Source: Naganishia liquefaciens
Lineage: Eukaryota > Basidiomycota > Tremellomycetes > Filobasidiales > Filobasidiaceae
NCBI GenBank assembly: GCA_013423385.1
Contig: BLZA01000013.1
Span: 718,528 to 782,527 of the forward strand
Direction: 5' to 3'
DNA length: 64,000 nt
The number at the start of each line of letters is the position of its first letter. Within the stretch, counting starts at the first letter, position 1. Positions 11,734 through 24,555 of the stretch are shown here, one piece after another. Both the position numbers and the translations under genes were made by a program. Under the pieces are notes generated by a model. It worked only from the letters and a program-made list of their open reading frames with translations, was not told where the DNA came from and made no database searches.

Positions 11734-14700
11734 ATGTCTCAACGGAAATCACCAGTCGTGCAACATACCCTTACGGGACCACGCGGCCCCGTCTCTCGTG
11801 GACGCAGCCATCGTCCGCAATCAAAAGGCAATCTATACATCGCGAATCCCGATAGCGACAGCGACAGCGATGATGCTCAGCGGAGGAACGGCTTAGGCAC
11901 GATGCCAGCTACTGTCCATCCGTTTGGGACAAGATCATCTGCCAAGTCTGATGGTCTTGGATCGCGGAACGAGATACCCGGATCTCAAGCTGGTTCGAAT
12001 ACGACCGATCAAGGTCACCTTCCGATCACAAGCGTGACTACACCCCGTCCGCCTTTGATGGGTCCGCAAGATCGAGAATGGCAACAGCAGAGACAGCAGA
12101 TTGCCCGAGGATTGACGGTCGTAACGCAACCCAAAACAAGTGGAATGACTGGACTACCTGGATCGGATGCTCATCGAGATCATGTTCCGGATGATTTGGC
12201 GCAGCAGCAGTACATGGGAGTAGCTCCTTCTGTCATGACGGGCATGCCGTTGGGTCCGACATCTCTGCGTCACGATATTTCTTTACAAAATGGCGAAAAT
12301 GCTGTATCGGCTACAGCCCAGTCCAGTAAACCTAGTCCGCCGTTGTCTTCCGCGTCTTCCAGTGTTCCGCCAGCTCTTCCGCCGCGGCCTTCTACTTCCC
12401 AGCAGTCTGTGCAGCCAACCAATCACCAGCAATCGACAATCAACTCTGGGCCAACACTTTCTTCAAATGGAAGATTTCCGTCTTCGGCAGCTCTGCCGAG
12501 AATGAATCCCACCGTAGCCAGTGTGGCCAGCCCAATCTCACTTGGAAGCGTCCCGTCTCCGATTCAGTCTTCCAGTCCGTCAAGTCCTTCATTTACATAT
12601 CCAGCCACAAGACGGATAAGCAAGGCCCAGCAAGGCGTCGGCGGTTCCCCTGTTACGACACACGCGCTTCCAGCCATTCCGCAGCATTCTCACTCTACCG
12701 GATCTCTACCGTCTTCGAAGTTAGGCTACGTCAGATTGCAAGTCACGGTTGACAACGAAAATTTCTCCGTGGTTGATGTGTCCGGCGTCACGAGCTCCGA
12801 GGCCATCATGGAGAGGGTATTCGCCAAACTGCGATTCAGAGATGACGACTACCCAAGCTTAACAATGTTCCGCACTGATATTGGGGAGACACCTGACGTG
12901 GAACCGATCGGCAAGGAGAAGCTGTTTGATGTGTGCAAGGCGGAGGGTGACTCAAAAGGTGGCTTGAAGTTTCTGGTCGTCCAAACATCGGTCTTGCCGT
13001 CTCCTTCGAGCATGGTTGTCCCACCCGCAATCTTGCATGCTGGGGCGCATCAATCTTTCTCCCATCTGGGCAGTCCCGTCGAGTCATCGAGAAGAACGTT
13101 CTCCGCAGGATCCGCAAGTCAACAAGGCGATAGAGAATACTCGCATCACCAAGCCGAATCAACGCATTCTCATGGGCATTCTCATCACGGGCCTGCGCAA
13201 GGACAAGGCGGATATGCCCCTTATCCAGTACACGGCCATGCACATGCCCTTCATCACCAACCACCCATACAATACCATCCCTCGTCAGCATTGGGCCAAT
13301 CCATGAACATCACCCCAGGCAGCAGACATTCCAAAGAAGGGAGCGTGTCCAGCGCAAGTGCAGCGGAGAGCGGTTCTGCCGGTATGCGGCATAGCGCTCA
13401 GTCGAAACCCGACCATACAGTATTCGAAAGCAGTCCGGCTGACGTCATTTCGCACAATAACCTCTTTGGAGGTTCTACTTCCAGCACTGGTGGGGGAGTC
13501 AGTTACTCGAGCCGCAATCAGGGAATGACGTCGAGACGACTTCCGAGTACAACTACCAGCCGCGGGTCGCAAAGTCCGGCGGAAGAAACGAGAGTCGGCA
13601 CGGTACGTCGAATCAGCGCGACGCCTCCTACCGACGGTACAGGCACAAGTCCGTTCCCGGGTCCGCCACCACCCTTACCGCCTTCTCGAGACGCACAGCA
13701 ACACTCTTTTCTCGGTGGAACGGCAACTCCGACTATGGCGCAATTCGGGGATCTTCAAGCAGCGGATCTACCGCATCCCGCACGCACACCTCGTGCCCTT
13801 CCTGTAAGTCAAGCAGCCTCTCATGCATCAAGTCCAGAACGCAATACGGCCCATCAATCAGTCCGCTCAAATAGTAATAGGGTGCCAACGGGTACAACTC
13901 AACGACCAGACAGCTCGTCATGGGAACGCTCTCCGAGTGAACCGACGGAAGCAGATATGGCAGTCATTATGCAGCTAGAATTGCAAGATGCTGAACGGGA
14001 GAAGGAGAAGAAAAAACAGATGGAGGAAGAAGACAGGAAGGTTGCGATGCAGGAGCAGCAGAAAGAGCACGCTGCCTGGGAGGCGCAGCGCAATGCAGAG
14101 CGAGAGGCTAGAAATAGACAGATCGAGGCAGACCGCCTGACTGCCGAGTTGACTGTAGGTAATGTCTCACAGCCGAGTTCTTGTATTGATGAAATCCTAT
14201 CTCCAGGTCCAGCAAGAACGCGAGCGAGCTCAGAGAGAGCAACGAGAGATTGAGCAGCTCGAAGAAGCAAGAACGAGACAGGTAGCCAAAGAGCGTCGCG
14301 AGAAACGTCAACAGTGGGAGAATCGAAGTCAAATGATTGACCGCTTGCGAGATACGGAAGGTCTCGCAACCATGTCTCCAGAATGGCTTTATGGCCAAGA
14401 AGGTTCAACTTTGCGGCCCGGAACGTCTGTTCTCCCACCAGATATCACGTCGCCTCCGCCCCGGCAATCTTCTGTCCAAAACAATGCTGGTCCTGACAGC
14501 CTCAGGCCTAGTCGACAACAGCCGACAAGCTCGAAGACCCCCATCCGATCGCCACACCCTACTGCGATGCAATCACATGCCTATGAGGACGCGTATGAAG
14601 GCTTGGCGCCAGGTGATTCCTATGGCGCGTATCAGGATCCGTTCATGGACTATCGGCGCCATTCGCCGGAACCTCGCCGGCGGTTGCCGCAATCTCAGGC

Positions 14701-17142
14701 AGCCAATGTCAGCAACATTGGACATCCGAATGACGCCAGGATGCCAGCCGATGGAAGCAGACGACAGGCAGCATCTGTACTCGAGCTTACTTCCTCGACA
14801 CGTCCTGGCCCTGGCATGGTTGAAGACAGTATCTACGAGGACGACGCTATGGCCCGTCGCCGTTTACAGTATTCTTCCCACCCCTCTGTCGCTCTAGGTT
14901 CAATGGACCGCGACGTCCAGCGAAGTTTAGCTGATTCTCGACTTGCGGCGGGTTCTGCGCCCGTTGGTCGCATTCCTTTCCCAGAGCCCAGAATACCAGG
15001 ATTCAGAAACGATCGTCGGGGATCTGAAAGCGTCCTGTACGAAAATGATTCACCTTCCGTACACCCAAATTCGCGCCGCAAGGCATCATTGGCAGACATT
15101 TACGACAGCCGCCCTGAAACACCTGGGGCGATGTCCTCAATGCCTCACAATGATCAAGCACCCGCCAGTGATGGCACCTCGGCTGCGTCAGGCTCAACTA
15201 TAGTGGCGGGCAGAGGGCGACATCCAGAAAGACAGCGGAGCGAAATCGATGACAAGGACGACGATAGCGGCGGCACTGCTAGAGCAGATCAGTGGGCGAC
15301 TGAAATCAGGCAGATGTTTGGCGGGCAGCCAGACGCCAAGGCAGATGGTACTCTGCGACCCAACCAGCAGACGGGCGATGTTGAAGCGGCCGAAGAACCG
15401 GAGGAGACCCTGTGGTTTGTCCCGCCATCAGCAGGTACCGTCATACGCAATGAACCGCAATCACCAACCAAACCGTCTCTACATCTCAACATCGCTGCCC
15501 ATCTTGGAAACGATGTCGCGCCGGGTTCAGCCTCTTCCGCCGGGGAATCAGATCTTCCGACAGCTCCGAGTGCCGTTGACTCGCATGATGGCTTGGCTAA
15601 GAGCGCGCGCGTCCAACGGACAAAGTCTTTTGCCAGAACCAAAGATCAATGGAATGAACGGCCAAATCCGGAACTGGTGTATGACCATTTGGAGGAATTC
15701 TTCCCTAAAATCGACCTCGATCGGCCTGTTCTGCCCGCCGCTCCGGTTCAGCTTTCGGTCTTTGATGCGGCTTCTCCAAGGACAGAATCGCCCGAGCCAC
15801 TCATTCATGGTCATCATCCGTCGCCAGGGAAAACCAGATCTCAGTTCAACCGAGCAGAGAACCGCAAAAGTATCCGTATTGTCGCCGAAGATCGCAAACG
15901 ACATCTCAGCAGGATTGCGCCTGCCGCGGAATTTTCCACAACCTCGTTGGAGCGGAAGCGCAGTTCCAGCATGTGGGGTCATAAAACCATTGAAGTAACT
16001 CCGGCAAAATTGAAGCGGGGTCAAGTTCCGGGTGTATCTGCGGAAGCTGTCCTTCCCGATGGAAAACCAGGTGAGTCCTCCCATTGTCATCACACGGCAG
16101 CAATGCTGAAGAATCGTTGGCTTCAGAAACCATGACATGGATCAAGGGTGATTTGATTGGCCGAGGCACTTATGGTCGAGTCTATCTGGGATTGAATGCC
16201 ACTACTGGTGATATGATGGCTGTCAAGCAAGTAGAGCTGCCGACCACCGATCGCGATCGCCAGGACAAGCGTCAGACCAGCATGATCAAGGCCCTGCGGG
16301 ATGAAATCGAACTGCTCAAGCATCTGGAACACCCGCACATCGTTCAGTATCTGGGATGGGAGGAATCAGGAGAACACATATCCATCTTCCTGGAATACGT
16401 CCCCGGTGGCTCTATCGCATCTGTGTATCGCAAACATCAGAAGTTCGAAGAGGCGGTCATCAAGAATTTCACCAAGCAGATCCTCGAAGGTTTATCTTAT
16501 CTGCACGCTAAAGGCATCTTGCACCGGGACCTGAAAGCCGATAACATTCTGGTAGACTCTGACGGTACCTGCAAGATCACCGATTTTGGTATCAGCAAAC
16601 AAGCTGGTATGTCTATGCTTCTTCAACATGAGATTCTGGCTTACCACAGGACATCTTCGCAGAGGACGCATACGCTTCTGCTGGAGGTACGAACCTAAAG
16701 GGTTCAGTCTTTTGGATGGCGCCAGAGGTCATCCGCAACATGGGACGGGGCTACTCGGCAAAAGTCGATATCTGGTCTCTCGGTTGCCTCGTGTTGGAAA
16801 TGTTTGCGGGCAGGCGACCGTGGGGTGAGGACAGTGTCCTGACCACCATGTTCAGTGTAGGTCGAATTCTACGTGATCATACTCCAGCTGATGTCGTCTG
16901 CTTGCCTTCAGGTTGGGCAACACAACAAGCGGCCCCCTGTCCCAGACGACGTGGTCTTGTCCGCGACCGCCAATGATTTCATGAACGAAAAGTGCCTTGC
17001 GATTGAACCCAACGAAAGACCGACAGCTGAAGAACTCAAACGGCATCCTTTTATCGTGGATTGCGACCCAACATGGACCTTTGCGGATAGTAATTTAGGC
17101 AGATTGGTCAATGCCGGCGCGGCAAAAAGAAGACAACAATGA
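11734..17142 (+). CDS. bck1: MAP kinase kinase kinase of the cell-wall-integrity pathway (Bck1 type)
   Basis: About 1,734 residues in five exons: 11734-14154, 14207-16070, 16112-16606, 16663-16856 and 16912-17142. The N-terminal two thirds is Ser/Pro/Gln-rich and regulatory; around residues 328-420 lies the conserved Bck1 ubiquitin-like/RA-like segment (LGYVRLQVTVDNENFSVVDV), followed by a His-rich stretch and a Glu/Arg/Gln coiled coil near residues 780-870. The kinase domain starts near residue 1436 with IKGDLIGRGTYGRVYL (glycine loop), MAVKQVE (lysine), IVQYLGWE, FLEYVPGGSI, LHRDLKADNILV (catalytic loop), TDFGISK (DFG) and FWMAPEVI (APE). In yeast Bck1 relays Pkc1 signals to Mkk1/2 and Slt2. 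The ATG at 11734 was chosen over a longer non-ATG frame. Very sure of the kinase class. Confidence 0.92.
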
Positions 17143-17431
17143 GGTTGTCAGAATTGTGGTCATCAGGGCAACCAGCATATATTTCACGAATGAAACATCA
17201 TATATGGCGCATGTGTGAGAGGCAGGAGCGATGAAGCGATGGTGCACGGCTTTTGTCCTGCCATGGTGCTCTATGGGATCCCGCTTCATTCGTAGCATGT
17301 ACGCCATGTTACCGAGCATCTCAAGTGGAATGACAGCGGGGTCTAGACGGAACTCGCAAAAGTTGTCGGACTTGTTCGATACAGAGCATTTCTAATGGAT
17401 ACAACGGCAGACGCGCATTACGAGAATAAGA

Positions 17432-18679
17432 CTAGCCGATAGTCATCGGCTCAGCTTCGGTTGAAATGGAGGTAAGTTCCGCTCGAGAGGGTCCCTGCAT
17501 CGTCAACAGCGCTGTGGCATCGACACCAGAGATGGGTACGCCCTTCGACTCGAGCGCATCCTCGGTCCACGCCATAAGCTTCACCAGGCCCGACAGCTTC
17601 GTCTCTTGCCCTTGTCCTTGACTGTCAAGTATCGCCGCATTCAGTTCCTTCGCAACGGTCGTCCGATGCTCTTTGCGCATTAGGCTTCCGAGCGTCGACC
17701 AGGCCGGAGGTGGTTTCGCTGTAGGTGGAGCAGAAGCGGAAGCTGTCGCCAAGCGCTCGACAAAGGTGTCATCGTCTGCATCATCCCCGCGTAGTCGATC
17801 AAAGGACGCCAACTCGGGGAACGCTAGCAATGCCATCGTCTTCTCCAGTTCTGCCAAGAACTCCGGATTCTGAGCACCCCGTGGCGCAAGCTCTTCTGAC
17901 GCGAATCGCAGTGCTTCTTGCGTCTTGTCGTGCCGTATCAGTTCGATAAACGATTGAAGCTGTAGATGAAAGAGAAGGGAAGCGTTGTTGTCAAGGATCT
18001 AGTGAATTGAACAAAGATCAGCAAGGCGAACGCAATAAGAAAACTGCAATTCCGTCTGCGTCTTCGCAAAACACATGGTATTTGTGGCCCCTCATATCAG
18101 GTCTGTGATATAAGTTTCGGGATCACCATAGCCTTGTGAGCATAAGAGTGGTGCATGAAACGTTCTAATCTTTGGGGTCCCACCATGTCTTGCTCGCACG
18201 CAGACGCAAGAGGAAAAGACGCTCACCTCTGGCTCCAGCTCATTTACGCGCCGAACAGCTTCGTCAACGTGCCCAGCTTCGACGGCATTACGTATCAACA
18301 TGCGTTCCTCGATCGACTGGTAGTCGACGCTAATATCGATTCCTGCTTCCTTGGCAAATTCCACAGCCGCATCACAGTACCCTTCGATAATAAGGTAGTC
18401 GAGAACAATTCGATTCAAATCCCTGAAGAGAACAATGATGTCAGTTCCACTTCGATGATTAATGATTATAACGCAACAGCGACGAGGAGAAAAGGATCAG
18501 AGAGCAAAAGTAATTATGTTGTCCTTCAATGTTTTTTAGGAGAGATTCCCACTTTGCAATAAGATCTCATCAGAGATATGGGCAAGGAGAGGACGGGATA
18601 GGGAGACCACGCAGGTGACACGAGGTAACACTTACTGCTTATCCGCTTGTACTGCTGATTTACGCTTTTCGAAATCCAT
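17432..18679 (-). CDS. gid8: GID8/TWA1-type subunit of the GID/CTLH ubiquitin ligase
   Basis: Starts MDFEKRKSAVQADK at 18679, then LNRIVLDYLIIEGYCDAA (LisH motif) and IEERMLIRNAVEAGHVDEAV with NELEPE (CTLH). After an intron of roughly 220 bases, LLFHLQLQSFIELIRHD, EALRFASEELAP and NPEFLAELEKTMALLAF form the CRA domain. This LisH-CTLH-CRA order and about 250 residues are typical of Gid8, the scaffold that joins the substrate receptor and the RING pair of the complex, which in yeast degrades gluconeogenic enzymes after glucose addition. The stop is TAG at 17432-17434. A TATATAAA box on this strand lies at about 18866-18873, some 190 bases before the start. The gene converges with bck1, 289 bases away. 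Confidence 0.9.
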
Positions 18680-19394
18680 TGTGTGGGTGAATACCTAGAA
18701 GAAAGCAAGTTCCCGAAACATAGGTGTGGTTCGATCATCGGATGACAGGGTCGATAGCGAAGGCATAGCAAAGGCAAAGGAAGCAGCAGATGTCCTTGTG
18801 TGAGCGCATGTCGGTGCCTTGATGGGATGCAAGCTCTTACCAGCAACCACCGGTGGAGGTATGCTTTATATACGCCGCACCCAGCAGAGGCAGAATTTGG
18901 AAAATTTCGAGCGACGGGCCAGGACCAGGGTCGGCCAATCGACGAACGCCCTACCCCTGCGCTAGACCGAGGCAGATAGAGGCGCACAGGCTGACATAAG
19001 CAATCATCGGATGCAGATTCCCGGACTGAGTGCTCGATCGTTCACGTTTCAGGGGTCGTTTCAGGCTGTAACGCGGGCCGCGGATCTTGACATGGCGATG
19101 TTGATGCATGCATCACTGCCTTAGCAGTGCCACTATCAACTGTATTCTGACCATATAGTGCAGATGGCAGCATAGTGATTGCCCATTCTCCACGATTTCA
19201 TCCCTGCCATCAAGATTCTCTGCCTGAAAATACTTTCACGTTGTTCCGTCCTATGTATGAGAAAATAACACTGTCATACAACTTGAAAAATAGGACGGTG
19301 CTTAAATTTAGCCTTCCTTTATCTCGCACCTGCAATATTGCCCTTTGACGGGAGCGCCGGTGATCTCGTCCCTTTATAGCAACCATTCAGCGCA
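18680..19394. other. Intergenic, divergent promoter region
   Basis: Separates GID8 from the membrane-protein gene, which run in opposite directions. A TATATAAA box for GID8 is visible at about 18866-18873. No RNA gene or ORF of note was found. Confidence 0.45.
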
Positions 19395-21122
19395 ATGTCA
19401 GTCAATCCAGCCACCAAAGCCGTAGCAAAGTGCTCTCATCGAGTTGATCGTTCACTCGATATCTACTCAGAACATCTCCCGACGGCCATGTCGCTTGATT
19501 TCAAGTTTACCGGCAGCTGGCACTCCAGTCATGACATGCATTCCAAACCTTATCGAAGAAAGACTCGTTTTTCATCCAAAAGTTTCTCGTTGATGCTCTT
19601 CTTGGCCGCGACTTTGGACTGTATCCCCAAAAGCCGAGCGTAAGCCTTTCCTTCTTGACACTCCTCGGTTCCAGTTGTTCAGGTCCTCTGTCCCCTCCGG
19701 AATCTCAGAGAGCAGATTTACAGAGGTCCAAAGGACCCCCGAGACGACTACCCACTGTGCATGGCAAGCTGGACAATCACGACATGCAAGATCGTCACTT
19801 ACTGTGCGTCGAATCTCCCGCATATCCCTGCGAGATTAGACTGTGTTCATCTTGCTCACTCTTGCCAGCTGTAATCGCCGCTCTCATTCTCATCATGCTT
19901 GTTCCCTTCTTCATCATGTGCTACAGACACCGCCAATCTATGTCCCAATACAACCGCAACCTCGCTACCATCCAATCGAAACGCCAAGAGGACGCCCTCC
20001 GAATCGCTCAGCTCGCGCGAGAAGAACCCGAAAAGCTCACTCGAGCGGAACGGGCAGCAGTTGAAGGAAAGATGGCGTGGAGGGATAGCGTGGCGCGCTG
20101 GGAGGCAGCCAAAAATCAGGGGCGGGACAGCGTCGATAGCATCAATTCTTCAGCTCGAGGACCGAGGGACGTATCTGGCCTAAAATGGAACAATGGGTCT
20201 GGGTCAAGTTTACACCATGCAGGAGATATGGAAATGACGGTGTCGTTACATCGGCGTATACCCGCTCCGATGGAGAATACGTCAATCGATGTCACGGCAG
20301 CAATTCGCAAACCAATCTTTCAGGTTGATCTCGAGAGTTCGAGATCTACGCAGGCGAGCAGGGCGCAATACAGACCTGCGGAAGAGATTCCTTTGCACGA
20401 TCTAGACAGCACTTCTGGCTTGACTACTTCTCAAGGCGCTATGGATATCCATATCGACCTGGGTGCGGATGGCAATCCTGCAGATAATCTCCAAAAGCAG
20501 ACTATCATTATTGACGATACTGCTCAGAGTCCAGACACCGTTGTGCCGTCCAGCACACGTTCACCGATGACGCAAAATTTGACGCCCACACTGTCTTATG
20601 GCTTTCACCTTCCCCGCCCCCAAGCGGGCCAAGCGTACACGATGAGCTCAAAGCCAGAGGCTGTCGGGACTGAACGACTTCCACCGGAAGGTATAGAGTC
20701 GCTCCAGCAAGATGTGTCTGGAAACGGACACATGACCATTGACACAAGATGGATTTGCCCGGTACAATTGGCTGTCCATTCGCCAAGCTCGCTCTCTGGC
20801 GTTTTAAGCGAAGGCGACACGCCGGTGATCGTTCCCCACGTGCCGCAACCTTTGCAGCGTCGTTCGGCGCATGTTCGTCGAGCTCGCTTTGGCAGCCTCA
20901 AATTGTTTGTCCACGAACAGGACCCCACACAAGCGGTCATTTTTAGGCCATCAAATGGAATTCCCCTTCGTTTCCACTGACAATCTTCAGGAACTCGCGG
21001 AAGTCATGCAGACTGGTCCCAGATGGCACCAGGAACGCATGAAGCAGTTGCAGAATTCAGTGAGCATGAGCGATCTGTCGAGAACGAATGCACATGCTGT
21101 CGATGGAGAAAGGCGTCCATGA
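19395..21122 (+). CDS. Single-pass membrane protein, unknown function
   Basis: Middle and end are clear, the start is not. A reading with exons joined at about 19640/19681 and 19803/19870 gives an N-terminal part with several cysteines (LYPQKPSVLCPLRNL, YPLCMASWTITTCKIVTY) leading into one hydrophobic helix, VIAALILIMLVPFFIMCY, followed by RHRQ and a basic, coiled-coil-prone stretch (REEPEKLTRAERAAVEGK). The long tail is acidic, Ser/Thr-rich and without a known domain. Removing a phase-0 intron (about 20937-20990) continues the protein to ELAEVMQTGPRWHQERM and a TGA at 21120-21122; without it the frame ends at 20980. The topology suggests an outside N-terminus and a cytosolic tail. ATG candidates are 19395 and 19488. 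No function is proposed. Confidence 0.5.
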
Positions 21123-21202
21123 GTACCGAGCTATTCTATGTATTCCATAGATGCTATTGTTATTGGGCTGTAAGTACAAGCTGATCCGCTGATTTTGCCG
21201 AA

Positions 21203-24137
21203 TCATCGTCTCTTCCCGCGACGTGTGCCAATTCCCTCTACAAAGTATGTGATTGACTATGATGAACGTCAGCTTGATGATCATTGGTCGAACGAGTGAT
21301 TTACCTGTTCGTCTAAGTACTTCTTTAAGGCATTCTTCCAACCTCTATCAATCAAGCCCCGTCCGGTCCCTGCGGCTACCAGATCCTCGAAGTAAAAGGG
21401 CTGTCAAAGAGATCAGCGAGCATGTCATCAGGGTCCGTTACCAACCTACCTCGTATCGAAGAACCTTGATATAGTTGTCCGGTTCCAGCATGATCTTCTG
21501 GAATTCCGCATTAAGCTGATCCAATGTGAGAGCCGCCGGCTTATCAATCTTCTTTGTAGCACGCTTCTTCTTGCCGGCGGCAGCTTGGTGAGCCAAAGAT
21601 TCTTCTTCAGATGATTCGCTCTGCGTCGTGGTCGTTTTCTTCTTTCGCGTCACAGCAGCCTTGGCTTTACTTTTTGCCTTGGTCGCCGGCTTCTCGGGAT
21701 GTGTCGCTTCCCAGCACTGCTGGAGCTGTTTGACCATGGTAGAGGCAATCTTACTTGACTTGATGCCATACACCTTGACCGCCGTCTGTCAAGCACGGGA
21801 GACGGTATTAACGACCGTCCGAAAATGAATTGTTGGACACGTACCTGCAGATCCGGCAGATCCCACGATGCGTAGTCTGGCATCCCGCGATCCAGCAACG
21901 TCTGTATTCGATCTTCGGCCGCGGCAATTTCAGGACTGATTGGAGCGTCCGCCCTTGGCGTGCCGGGAGGGGCAACCATTCGAGATTTCGGCGGAGCGGT
22001 CTCAGCTTCGGCCCGTGTAGCGACGTCAGGCGACCCATCAATGCATGTTGACAGAGGCGACGACGGAGGCGGGAAACTCGCCTCTAGCGCACTTCCAAAC
22101 GTCCCAACCCGTGCATCTTGCGAGCTCGCGCCAGACGCATTCCACTCCAACATGGCATCCTCGCCCCACCGGTCTTGCTCGTCTTCCCACGCATCATCTG
22201 CATCGCTCAGCCCGTCTCGACGAGGGCCATGCGCCATTGGCACGTCGGCGATATGCGGTACCTGCGGGGACGACATTGATGACCTGGCCATCCGTTTGGC
22301 GAGACAACTTAACGCCGGCGAGTCAGCGTCTAGCGGCTCATCGGCATCCATCGTTCTTTTCAGGGGTGTAATCGACGCGGGCTCTCGTCTTATAGGCGTC
22401 GAAGGCGGTGGCGGCGGACTCGACGCAAACGGAAGCTTGTCTTCGAAAAACGACTTTTCTGCCTCTTCATCCACTTGCATCTGCCCTGGATCCACGCCCA
22501 CGTTATAATCCACTCGCGGCTGCCCAGAGTGACGGTCGGTGGACCACTCCCCCCTCAACTCGCGCACAAACTTGATCTCTTCCGAGTCCGAACCGCTCGT
22601 CGCGCACAGATTCGATTCCACACGTTCCGTCGGTCGTACCGGTGCCGTACTTTCTCCGCTTGAGACCGCGATCGTCTCGGCCCTGCTCTGTTTCGTCCGT
22701 CGGGGTTGTCTTGATGTCAGCGCTTCGGAAGGAAGATCCGACAACGCGATCTTCCTCCCCGCTTCGAAAGGGCTGTTCACTCGGCGGTATAGGCGCACTC
22801 TCCGCTTCGAACAAGCCGCGTGACGTGCTTCGTGACTGCATCCTAGCCTGTAGACTCGACTCGCCAAACGCCTGAGTAGCCGGCAATGGTACATCCTCAT
22901 CCGACGCTGATGACTCTTCCACCGCACGATGACGCTGCAGCGCTCCCTCATACTCTTCCGCAAACTCTTCATCTAGCATCCCACGAATATCTTCGCTAAG
23001 TCCAACACCACCTCGACTCTCGGCATCCACACCTCGTATACGAACGTCCATCTCATCCCGTCGCCCGGCCAACGCCCTCTTGCGCGCATTCAGTCGCGCA
23101 CGACCGCTCCGCGATGGGTCAAGGTGCATCTCGACGGGCCCTGCCGGGAGGTTGCTTGCGCTCGTCTTGTCGCGGGGGAGCGGCCGAGCGTGATCGAGCG
23201 CGACGGATTGAAGGAGAGTCGTCTGCGTGGCAAGGGCTGGTTGAAATGTGTTTCGTGTCAACTTGTCGAGCGCATGAGTGATCAAGGATGGGAGATCAGG
23301 TGGCGGATCATGTGGCTGGTGTTCGGAAGGGAAACAATTGACCATGTGTTGCTATCAAGCAAAGATGAGCACCTCTTGGACAATACAGCGTAATTGAGAA
23401 GACTCACCCATCGCGTCTTGGCCGTTTTGCGTCTGTCAAACGCCACCGCACACACGACACACGCATCCAGCTCTCTCAACTGCTCCGGGGCGACCGGCAT
23501 CTCGGGAAGTGCTAGCTTGCCCGTGGTGGCAAAGATTTTGCTGCGGATGACACTCTTCTTGCTGATCGCCGAAGATGGACCAGCCACGGCGGTTTCGCTG
23601 GCGGCGAGTGTGGCTCGGGCCTTGATGGCTGCGACGGCGGCGCGCGAGGTAGGGATCGGAGCTTCGCGCGCGGGACGTGTGTATCTGAATTTCGCCAGGT
23701 TGGCACGAAGTCCGGACGGCGCTCCAACATCTGTCGAGGTGTTGCCATTGACAATGTCTTTCTCTCTGGCGGACTCTGCTGCTGAAGAGACCGACGTCGG
23801 CGCACGCAGAACTGGTGCGGAAGGCACAACACCGATCACCTCAATCTCCTCGTCCACTTCGACCCTCTCCATTCTCCGGCCAAGCTTTGCACCAAGAAAC
23901 CTCACTGAATCCTCCTCCTCCATAGACACTGCTTTCCCCGCAGCACCAGGCCCACTACAGCTCCCACTCCCACCGCCACTCTGACTCGTCCGTTTCTGGA
24001 TTTTCCGCCTTTTGCGCTTCTCCCGCTGAGCGAGGTAGAATTCTTGACGTTCTTCTTCCGAGTCGAGGATCGTTTCGGGACTTTCTGAGCGGTTGATGGG
24101 TGCGTCTTGGGATGAGATGAGGATGGGCTGCGTCATG
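21203..24137 (-). CDS. slx4: SLX4-type scaffold of structure-specific endonuclease
   Basis: Roughly 880 residues. The start MTQPILISSQD (24137) is followed by an acidic/basic region and a zinc-finger-like C-x2-C...H-x3-C (CVVCAVAF, then QHMVNCF across an intron), comparable to the ubiquitin-binding finger of SLX4 proteins. Next come HALDKLTRNT and a long disordered region. The C-terminus is diagnostic: YASWDLPDLQ joined by splicing to TAVKVYGIKSSKIASTMVKQLQQCW, the conserved SLX1-binding C-terminal domain. Further exons give FYFEDLVAAGTGRGLID and DEQSITYFVEGIGTRRGK before TGA at 21203-21205. SLX4 activates SLX1 to cut Holliday junctions and flaps in DNA repair. An intron of about 61 bases, near 22600, switches between two overlapping open frames. 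It shares a 418 bp divergent promoter with the amidase gene. Confidence 0.85.
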
Positions 24138-24555
24138 CTGATGTTGCGTAAATGGATGGGCGATTGATGGGATCGGGCGATGTGACTCGTCAAGCGGCAA
24201 ACGTATGGCCTGATTGTTGACAAGAAGTGCATTCCTCGTCGCGTCCTGCCACCACACCATGGACCCGACCTGTACCGTCGTGGCTGAGCATAGACTTGTA
24301 TCGCGAAATCGCCACCTTGCCAACACATGCGCCGATATCGACCGGGACGAGATTGTCAACAAACGGATTTACGCCCCTTTTCCGCTTTTATTTTCTCGAC
24401 TAATCGACCGTCGGCCACCTCCGGCCCGCAATTCGAGCGGAGAATCACCGTCGGGCTATGAGGCGTCCTCTCCTCTTCAACCCATCCCCCATCCCCCATC
24501 CCCCATCCCCCATCCCCCATCCCCCCATCGTTCATCTGTACTGCCCACAACAACC
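24138..24555. promoter_or_regulatory. Divergent promoter between SLX4 and the amidase, with C-rich heptamer repeats
   Basis: The 418 bases between two start codons must hold both promoters. The right part contains about six CCCATCC-like heptamers in tandem at 24478-24528, ending some 30 bases before the amidase ATG. No TATA box is obvious on either side. Confidence 0.55.
24478..24528. repeat. Tandem heptamer (CCCATCC)n minisatellite
   Basis: Six to seven near-perfect copies of CCCATCC in a row, the last with an extra C. The complementary strand is a run of GGGATGG units and could form a G-quadruplex. It lies within what is probably the 5' untranslated leader of the amidase gene. Confidence 0.85.
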
